Shown here: piece by piece, positions 1 through 5,228 of the stretch
Layout: each line of letters opens with the position of its first letter
Numbering within the stretch: position 1 is the stretch's first letter
NCBI GenBank assembly: GCA_947645965.1
Contig: CANSES010000018.1
Span: 1 to 22,663 of the forward strand
Direction of reading: 5' to 3'
Length of the DNA: 22,663 nt
From: an uncultured Enterorhabdus sp.
Lineage (GTDB): Bacteria; Actinomycetota; Coriobacteriia; Coriobacteriales; Eggerthellaceae
Notes under the pieces: model-generated
Database searches by the model: none
Told to the model about the DNA's origin: nothing
The model's input: the letters and a program-made list of their open reading frames with translations, nothing else
Program-made: the position numbers and the translations under genes

Positions 1-2
1 GC

Positions 3-68
3 GAGGCGCGCCTGGGCAAGGAAGCCGCCAAGCCCCACCGCCTGCACCGCAAGCTGACCCGCGACTAG
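3..68 (+). CDS. C-terminal end of an unidentified CDS (partial)
   Basis: Reading from base 3 gives 21 codons ending in a TAG stop at 66-68, with a basic tail (…HRKLTRD). The third-codon GC of this frame matches that of the genes in the window, frame 1 is interrupted, and a strong hairpin follows 26 nt after the stop, as expected for a gene end. The piece is too short to identify a product. Nothing links it functionally to the sigma factor downstream. Confidence 0.45.
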   Translation, partial: EARLGKEAAKPHRLHRKLTRD

Positions 69-70
69 CC

Positions 71-85
71 GTCGGAAAAACCGAC
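71..85 (+). repeat. Small hairpin after first gene
   Basis: GTCGG-AAAAA-CCGAC is a perfect 5-bp stem with an A5 loop, three bases after the stop at 68. It sits just before the larger hairpin at 95-127 and is probably part of the 3' end structure of the upstream transcript. It is too weak to call a terminator alone. Confidence 0.35.
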
Positions 86-94
86 TGTCTCCCG

Positions 95-127
95 GAGCCC
101 TCTTCGACCCCCGATCGAAGAGGGCTC
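95..127 (+). terminator. Strong hairpin, probable terminator of the leftmost gene
   Basis: A perfect 13-bp stem (GAGCCCTCTTCGA at 95-107 pairs with its complement at 115-127) encloses a 7-nt loop. It is followed by TCTCGTT, so the U-tract is poor, but stem length and position 26 nt after a stop codon fit a transcription terminator insulating the sigma factor operon. Confidence 0.65.
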
Positions 128-227
128 TCTCGTTGATCGGCCCCGCTTTTTCTGCCGCCGTAAAAAATCACGCTCGTTCCTGTGACATTTCGCCCCGCCC
201 GTTCGTATTGAAGGCAAGGAGGTAAGC

Positions 228-881
228 ATGCGAACACCCTTACATGGAAAGCAGGAGACCAGTGTGGCGGAACGAGCGCTGGCGCGGTGGGGCGATACGG
301 TCTTTCGCGTGGCCCTCGCCCAAACCGGGTCCCGCACGGAAGCCGAGGACATCTACCAGGACGTGTTCCTGAAGCTGGTGGACCAACCGCGCACCTTCCT
401 CAGCGACGATCACCTGAAGGCGTGGCTCATTCGGATAACGATCAACCAGTCCCGGGATCTTCTCCGCACCCGCGCGCGCCGTGCGACCGACTCGCTCGAG
501 TGCCATCGCGAGGAGGCGGAGCGCAAGTTGGCGCAAGCGGCCTCGGAGGGTTCGGGTGGCCCCGGCGGCCCCAGTGGCGCTGAGGATGGTTTCTCGGACC
601 TCTGGGACGTCGTCGCCCTTCTGCCCGAAGACCAGCGCACGGTCGTCAACCTCTTCTACGTGGAAGAGCTCACCACGCGGGAAATCTCACGCATCCTGGA
701 GTGCTCGACCGGCGCCGTGCGCACGCGCCTCTATCGAGCCCGGGAAGCCCTGCGCGATCTGCTGACCCATGGCGAAGACGTCCGCGGCGCGGCCCGCGGC
801 GGCCGACCGGGCCACGGGCCGCACTCATCCCCAGACGCGAACCTACTCCATCCCGACAACGCAAAGGAGACCCAGCTATGA
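228..881 (+). CDS. RNA polymerase ECF-type sigma factor (sigma-70 family)
   Basis: This 217-residue protein has the two-domain layout of ECF sigma factors. Region 2 covers about residues 20-85, including the stretch SRTEAEDIYQDVFLKL and then LKAWLIRITINQSRDLLR. A Gly/Pro-rich linker (about 105-122) leads to region 4 at about 127-180, with LPEDQRTVVNLFYVEEL and a helix-turn-helix (TTREISRILECSTGAVRTRL) that would read the -35 element. The C-terminal 35 residues are low-complexity and probably disordered. The start is set by AAGGAGGT at 216-223, four bases before the ATG. The stop overlaps the next start as ATGA, so the pair is translationally coupled, the usual arrangement of an ECF sigma factor and its anti-sigma factor. 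The regulon is unknown. Confidence 0.9.
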   Translation: MRTPLHGKQETSVAERALARWGDTVFRVALAQTGSRTEAEDIYQDVFLKLVDQPRTFLSDDHLKAWLIRITINQSRDLLRTRARRATDSLECHREEAERKLAQAASEGSGGPGGPSGAEDGFSDLWDVVALLPEDQRTVVNLFYVEELTTREISRILECSTGAVRTRLYRAREALRDLLTHGEDVRGAARGGRPGHGPHSSPDANLLHPDNAKETQL

Positions 882-1996
882 GCGACACCCACTCGGTTCC
901 TTCCCACGATACCGAACCCGAAAACCATCGAGACCCCGCGGCGAGAGTCGACGACTTTCTGGAACAGTACGCCTCAGCCACCCGGGCTGAGCGAGCGCCG
1001 AGCGGGACCCGAGCCCGACTACGGGAGGCCCTTAGCGTAAAAGGGGCGCGAAGCTCGCGGGCCTATTCCGCAGGGGGCGCGGACCGGCCGGCGACGGCCG
1101 CCAAGGCCCTCGTCACCCCGCGGCGCCCCCACCGCTTCCCCCGATACGCCATCGCCGCCGCAAGCATCGCCGTCTTCATCTTGGCCGGTGCCACGGCAAT
1201 CACCCTGGGAGCTTCGGGGCCGCAAAGCACCGCCCCCTCCGCACCGCCCCTCGAACAGCGCGCCGACGACCCCGCAGGCGAAGCCGGCGACTTTCCAGCA
1301 GGAAACTTCTTCGTGCTGAAAGCGTGGGCCGATGAGACAGCGGCAGAAAACGCCCCTGCACCTTCGGGCGACCCCGTGGGCATTAACTGGCTGCATCCCG
1401 CCTTCGTGACAAGCTGGGAGACTTGGCAGGACGATCCCGTGTTCGGAGAGCTGCTGGCGCCCGGAGAGGCCCTGACCTACTTCAACTTCGACGCCCAGTG
1501 CGAGGGGGCGAACCTCGCTTCTGTCTCCTACCGCATTGACAACGAGAACGCCTTTTTCGAGTACTTCGATTGGCGAGAAGTCGACAAGCTGAGAGAAGCC
1601 GGGGATGACCCTCAGCAGGTCGTCGAGCATGGCCCCTCGTTCACCCTCACCTACGGGAGCGACGGAACCGCCGCAACGGCCTTTACGCGCCTTTACGTCA
1701 TATCGCCGTGCCCGGATGAATACGCCCACAACCCCCATGCGGTGGAAGGCTACGCCGAAGCTGCGCGAGTTCTCGACGGGTCAACCATCACGCTCACGGC
1801 CACCTTCAACGATGGCACCACCCAAGAACGGGCCTACCGCATAGCCATGGCCGAGAGCTTCGATGAGAAGTGCCGGGAATTCCTCGACGAATACTTTGCC
1901 GCCTGGGATATCGTCGGACGCCAAGGGAAAGAGGCGATTCTGGACGAAACATCCGATGCGCCTAAGTTGTTCACCCTAGAGTCTATCGATGCATAA
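878..1996 (+). CDS. Single-pass membrane protein, probable anti-sigma factor for the upstream ECF sigma
   Basis: The 372-residue protein starts at the ATG overlapping the sigma stop (GGAGA lies about 8 nt upstream); an in-frame start further upstream would lie inside the sigma gene and is unlikely. Residues 1-89 are charged and presumably cytoplasmic, with a helical segment around 22-52 (DDFLEQYASATRAERAPS). One hydrophobic helix at about 90-111 (RYAIAAASIAVFILAGATAI) follows. Residues 112-372 would be outside the cell: acidic, aromatic-rich, with a few Cys (near VSP-C-PDEY and EK-C-REFLDEY). No zinc-binding HxxxCxxC motif is seen, so it is not a canonical ZAS-type anti-sigma. The anti-sigma role is inferred from coupling and topology; I do not recognise the outer domain. 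Confidence 0.75.
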   Translation: MSDTHSVPSHDTEPENHRDPAARVDDFLEQYASATRAERAPSGTRARLREALSVKGARSSRAYSAGGADRPATAAKALVTPRRPHRFPRYAIAAASIAVFILAGATAITLGASGPQSTAPSAPPLEQRADDPAGEAGDFPAGNFFVLKAWADETAAENAPAPSGDPVGINWLHPAFVTSWETWQDDPVFGELLAPGEALTYFNFDAQCEGANLASVSYRIDNENAFFEYFDWREVDKLREAGDDPQQVVEHGPSFTLTYGSDGTAATAFTRLYVISPCPDEYAHNPHAVEGYAEAARVLDGSTITLTATFNDGTTQERAYRIAMAESFDEKCREFLDEYFAAWDIVGRQGKEAILDETSDAPKLFTLESIDA

Positions 1997-2018
1997 TCCC
2001 CCTTTCTGAATAGCTCAT

Positions 2019-2060
2019 CCGATGGCCTGCGTGATTTTTGCGCGGGCCATCGGCCTTTCT
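2019..2060 (+). terminator. Rho-independent terminator of the sigma/anti-sigma operon
   Basis: CCGATGGCC (2019-2027) pairs perfectly with GGCCATCGG (2045-2053). The stem extends inward about five more pairs with G-T wobbles around a T-rich loop and is followed by CCTTTCTCTCG. It lies 23 nt after the stop at 1996, which fits termination of the sigma operon before the toxin-antitoxin cassette. Confidence 0.75.
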
Positions 2061-2150
2061 CTCGTTGACTTCATTCCATCTTTTGATTGCTCTATTATAC
2101 CCATTTTTACTATCTATTGCACTCATTTTCTTTCATTTTCCCTAAAATGG

Positions 2151-2159
2151 TGTTATTAT
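2151..2159 (+). promoter_or_regulatory. Candidate extended -10 promoter of the toxin-antitoxin operon
   Basis: TG-T-TATTAT fits an extended -10 (TGnTATAAT, 5 of 6 in the hexamer). There is no good -35 at 16-18 bp, and alternatives such as TAAAAT at 2143-2148 exist. The surrounding 2060-2193 is strikingly AT-rich against the GC-rich window, as expected for a promoter region and perhaps for acquired DNA. A start here would place the palindrome at 2173 just downstream of +1. Confidence 0.4.
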
Positions 2160-2172
2160 TACCTTATCTTAT

Positions 2173-2186
2173 CAATCTATAGATTG
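2173..2186. promoter_or_regulatory. Perfect 14-bp palindrome, likely operator for the XRE antitoxin
   Basis: CAATCTATAGATTG is a perfect palindrome lying seven bases before the antitoxin ATG at 2194 and overlapping the place where a Shine-Dalgarno would be. XRE-type antitoxins commonly repress their own operon by binding such sites as dimers. The position would block either transcription or ribosome access. That it is the operator is inference from position and symmetry. Confidence 0.6.
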
Positions 2187-2193
2187 GATTATC

Positions 2194-2763
2194 ATGAGCG
2201 AAGTCGACATGTCCCAGCAGATCAAGGAAATTCGCAAGCGCTACGGCCTCTCGCAACAGGCGTTCGCCCGCCTCCTCGGCATCGGCGAGGCGAGCATCAC
2301 CCGCTACGAGAACGGAGTCACCCCTACCAAGGCCAACGCCAATCTCATCCGCGCCGCCACGATCCCCGAGTTCATGGCCGGCTGTCTCGAGCGGGAGGGT
2401 GACGTGCTCACCCCCAAGCAACGCGCGTCGGTCGAGAAGATCGTGTACGCAGAAATCACTTTTAACGAGGAGGGAGCGATCATGGATATGACCGACATCT
2501 ACGAGATCACGCTGCAACAGGAAGTGCTGAACGAGAAAGCATGGGATATCATGGCGCAAGTATCCCGAGCCCGACAAAAGGCCCGCGATTGCGGTGATGA
2601 TGCCCTCGCCCTTGTTTACGACGACATCGAATTGCAGATCGCAAAACTCGTGCCCTTCATTCTGTCTAACGAAAGCGCGAACGTTGTCGCCCTCGGCGAA
2701 ATCAGAGGACAGCTCTCCAGCTTCCAAAAACTTGTGGAAACGCAACTTGCGAAGGCGGCGTAA
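2194..2763 (+). CDS. XRE-family antitoxin of a zeta/PezT-type toxin-antitoxin pair
   Basis: The 189-residue protein opens with a Cro/C1-type helix-turn-helix at about 9-60 (IRKRYGLSQQAFARLLGIG, then EASITRYENGVTPTKANANL). This HTH version resembles that of MqsA/YgiT-type antitoxins, but the zinc-finger half of that family is missing. The remainder, about 75-189, is a mixed helical region that would bind and neutralise the toxin. It lies directly before the zeta-like kinase gene with only 2 nt between, so the two are one operon. The ATG at 2194 has no visible Shine-Dalgarno and is preceded by a palindrome; a second ATG at 2209 (residue 6) is a possible start. The antitoxin role follows from the pairing; the HTH is seen directly. 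Confidence 0.8.
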   Translation: MSEVDMSQQIKEIRKRYGLSQQAFARLLGIGEASITRYENGVTPTKANANLIRAATIPEFMAGCLEREGDVLTPKQRASVEKIVYAEITFNEEGAIMDMTDIYEITLQQEVLNEKAWDIMAQVSRARQKARDCGDDALALVYDDIELQIAKLVPFILSNESANVVALGEIRGQLSSFQKLVETQLAKAA

Positions 2764-2765
2764 CC

Positions 2766-3533
2766 ATGATGTCCCTTGAGCACTTCACCGAGGAAGAGTT
2801 CTATGATGCCCACACTGTCATTCTGAGGCGCCTTTTATCGGGCAATCGCCCGCTGCTCAACGATAGCCCCCAGGCCTTTCTTCTTGGCGGTCAAAGCGGA
2901 GCGGGAAAGACCACCCTGCACAAAGCGCTTCGCGAGCACTTCGGGGGGAACGTCATCAGCATCATCGGTGATGACTACCGCAAGGATCACCCGCGCTTCT
3001 CCGAACTGCATCGCCGCTACGGAGACGAAGCCGTCAATTACACGGCACCGTGGGCCGGTCGTATGACCGAAGCCCTTATCGAGTCGTTGTCCGCCATTGG
3101 TTACAACCTCATTATCGAGGGAACCCTGCGCACAGCAGAAGTTCCCCTCAAGACAGCTGATCTTCTACGCGAGCGAGGCTACGACGTGTCCTTGGCGCTC
3201 ATGGCCGTCAAGCCAGAAATTTCACTGATAAGCTGTCAGATACGTTACGAGGAAATGTGCATCCTGGGCACCACACCCCGCGCCACCGACCCGGCGCATC
3301 ACAGCAAAATCGTCGATCAAATCGTCAGCAACCTGGCCACCCTGGAAGACAGCGGCGCCTTCGAGAGCATCTTCCTTTACAACCGAGCACAAGAACAGCT
3401 CTTCCCTCGGGAAAACGTCGAGAGCAGCGCCAGCGAAACGCTCAGAGACACACTGTTCGGGCCATGGACTCCCGACGAACAGCGGCACTACCAGCATTTG
3501 AAGCAAAAGCTCACTAAGCTGAGGGCGCGGTAA
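2766..3533 (+). CDS. Zeta/PezT-like toxin (P-loop kinase)
   Basis: The 255-residue protein has the landmarks of zeta toxins, which phosphorylate UDP-N-acetylglucosamine-type cell-wall precursors. Walker A is GGQSGAGKTT at 41-50. The GDDYR motif at 68-72 supplies the catalytic Asp and a substrate-binding region. IIEGTLR at 116-122 carries the conserved Glu. Arginines near 160 (CQIRYEEM) and 172 (TTPRATDPAHH) match the ATP-binding/lid arginines of the family. Length is typical for a stand-alone zeta/PezT domain. Two ATGs are available (2766 and 2769); GAAGG around 2752 is a weak ribosome site inside the antitoxin end, implying translational coupling. All catalytic residues I can check are present, so the toxin looks intact. 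The exact substrate is not shown by sequence. Confidence 0.88.
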   Translation: MMSLEHFTEEEFYDAHTVILRRLLSGNRPLLNDSPQAFLLGGQSGAGKTTLHKALREHFGGNVISIIGDDYRKDHPRFSELHRRYGDEAVNYTAPWAGRMTEALIESLSAIGYNLIIEGTLRTAEVPLKTADLLRERGYDVSLALMAVKPEISLISCQIRYEEMCILGTTPRATDPAHHSKIVDQIVSNLATLEDSGAFESIFLYNRAQEQLFPRENVESSASETLRDTLFGPWTPDEQRHYQHLKQKLTKLRAR

Positions 3534-3564
3534 ACCGCCTCGCACGGGCACAGCAGAGCGCACT

Positions 3565-3595
3565 GCCGTGGGGTTGACTCTCGCTATCCCACGGC
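3565..3595. terminator. Hairpin between convergent genes, possible bidirectional terminator
   Basis: GCCGTGGG (3565-3572) pairs perfectly with CCCACGGC (3588-3595) around a 15-nt loop. It lies in the 123-bp gap between the end of the toxin gene (+) and the end of the Fe-S subunit gene (-). There is no T-tract on either side, so termination would be inefficient or Rho-assisted. The rest of the gap shows no other feature. Confidence 0.45.
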
Positions 3596-3656
3596 GAGCA
3601 GGACGGCAATCGCCGACACCTTCCCGCCCCGCCCTGCCCGACTCATGCGAGCCCCG

Positions 3657-5228
3657 CTAGGCCTGGCCGTCAGCGGAATCGACCGCGTCGGCCTTATCGG
3701 CATCGACTTTATCGGCGTCGGCCTTATCGGCATCGGCACCGGTCACTCGCGCAGGGGCGGATCCGTCGGACACGACAGCCTCGGCCGCCCCATCGCTCTT
3801 GGCGTTTCCAGTCGGCTCAACCTCTTCGCTGACGCCCTCGCCTTCCGCGGTATTTTCCCCGTCCGTCTCTGCCGCAGCGGCCCGGCTTTCGATCTTCGCG
3901 GCATGATGAGCCAGAATGTCGGCCTTCAGCAGACGCTGGAACTCCTCGAGGTCGTACAGCTCGCCCGTATCCTCTTTGTCGTTGGCCGCCAGCTCGAAAA
4001 CACCATCGGGATCATCGGCACCGTCAAAGCCCTCGAAGCCCTCCGTCTCGCCAAAACCATCGACCTCCGGGAAATCTTCGGCGCCCTCAACGTTATCGAA
4101 GCTCTCCCCGCTCTCAAAACCCTCTTCATCCGCCCCGTCCTCATCGGCAGTGAAGGCCACGGGGATGAGTTGCGGGCCCTCGCCACGGGCGGCTGCGGCA
4201 GCCGCCGCGGCCGCCGCCGGAGTGGCCGCCGTACGCGCTCGCATTGCCTCGCGCTTGCGCAGAGCCGCTTCCAGAGCGCCACTCGCGGCAGCCCCATCGG
4301 CCACCGCCCCGACCGTCGCCGTCTCAGTTGCCATCTCTGCCGCTTCCCGAGCGTCAGAACTCGGAACGCCCTCCTCGACCCCGGCGCCAGTCACCCCGCC
4401 GTAGGCGTTCACAGGCACGCGCATGGCCTCTGAACGCTCGCGACGCGCCTTGTTGGCCTCCACGGCCAAGGCCACCGCTGCTCCTGCCGTACCGATGCCC
4501 AACACACCCAGCGACACCGGCCCGGCCATCTTGGCTCCGGCGATCCAGGGAATATCCTCAGTAGTGGCAAAGGGCTCGTTCCCGTTCCCCTCTACCCCGT
4601 ACTTCAGCACCTGCACGACAAAGTGGCCGCCCTGCTCGCTCTCGCCGAGCACGCTCGCGCGATCATAGCCGCGATCGCGCAGCACCGCCGCCCGATCGTG
4701 GGCCGCTGCCATCATCTCGTCGCGGCTTCCGAACATCAGCGCATCAGTGGGGCACACGGCGACGCAAGCAGGCTTCCCGCCGTTGGCCACGCGATCGGGG
4801 CAGCCGTCGCACAGGCAAACGGCCCCGCGCTCATCGGCGCTGCGGGGCGCCGCTACGGGACACACCATGGCACAGAGCCCGCAGCTCACGCAGCGCTCGG
4901 CCACGGGACCCGTCAAACCCGCCGCCTCGTCGAGCGTAAGCGAGCCCGTGGGGCACACCTGCGCGCAAGGGGCCTCGGCACAGCGCACGCAGCCCTTCCG
5001 TGCCACTTCCCAGACCATCCCCTGGCCGGCTGCCTCGCGTTCGGTTAAGGTGATCACCAGCGGCGAGAGGCCGTCCAAGTCGGCCGCGCGCTGATAGGCG
5101 TCGGCCACCGCCTCGTTGCCCTCCACGGTGCCCCAGGGCAGCCCCGCGCGCTCCTTGCACGCCTGGGCGCAGGCTCCGCAGGCCGTGCAGCGACTTGCAT
5201 CGAACAGAATCGCCTTGTCGTTCATCAT
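3657..5228 (-). CDS. Formate dehydrogenase-type Fe-S (beta) subunit, membrane-anchored, with long acidic tail
   Basis: The 523-residue electron-transfer subunit is of the FdnH/HybA/DmsB type. Four [4Fe-4S] Cys groups are visible: C14/17/20/24, C80/83/88/92, C113/116/119/123 and C138-143/155/159. A hydrophobic helix at about 236-258 (GPVSLGVLGIGTAGAAVALA) matches the C-terminal anchor of FdnH. Unlike FdnH, about 265 more residues follow: an Ala tract near 330, then Asp/Glu/Gly/Phe-rich sequence, ending in an ADADK-type repeat. By FdnH topology this tail would be cytoplasmic. The start overlaps the catalytic gene's stop as ATGA (a second ATG follows at 5225). The subunit would pass electrons from the exported catalytic subunit toward the membrane. 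No cytochrome b (gamma) gene is in the window. Confidence 0.88.
   Translation of the reverse strand: MMNDKAILFDASRCTACGACAQACKERAGLPWGTVEGNEAVADAYQRAADLDGLSPLVITLTEREAAGQGMVWEVARKGCVRCAEAPCAQVCPTGSLTLDEAAGLTGPVAERCVSCGLCAMVCPVAAPRSADERGAVCLCDGCPDRVANGGKPACVAVCPTDALMFGSRDEMMAAAHDRAAVLRDRGYDRASVLGESEQGGHFVVQVLKYGVEGNGNEPFATTEDIPWIAGAKMAGPVSLGVLGIGTAGAAVALAVEANKARRERSEAMRVPVNAYGGVTGAGVEEGVPSSDAREAAEMATETATVGAVADGAAASGALEAALRKREAMRARTAATPAAAAAAAAAARGEGPQLIPVAFTADEDGADEEGFESGESFDNVEGAEDFPEVDGFGETEGFEGFDGADDPDGVFELAANDKEDTGELYDLEEFQRLLKADILAHHAAKIESRAAAAETDGENTAEGEGVSEEVEPTGNAKSDGAAEAVVSDGSAPARVTGADADKADADKVDADKADAVDSADGQA
3681..3741 (-). repeat. Short tandem repeat encoding ADADK units
   Basis: Near the 3' end of the Fe-S subunit gene the reading frame repeats a unit of about 15-18 bp (plus-strand core GGCCTTATCGGCATCG or close variants), giving ADADKADADKVDADKADA in the protein. 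Such repeats are prone to slippage, so tail length may vary between strains. It is a coding repeat, not a mobile element. Confidence 0.6.
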
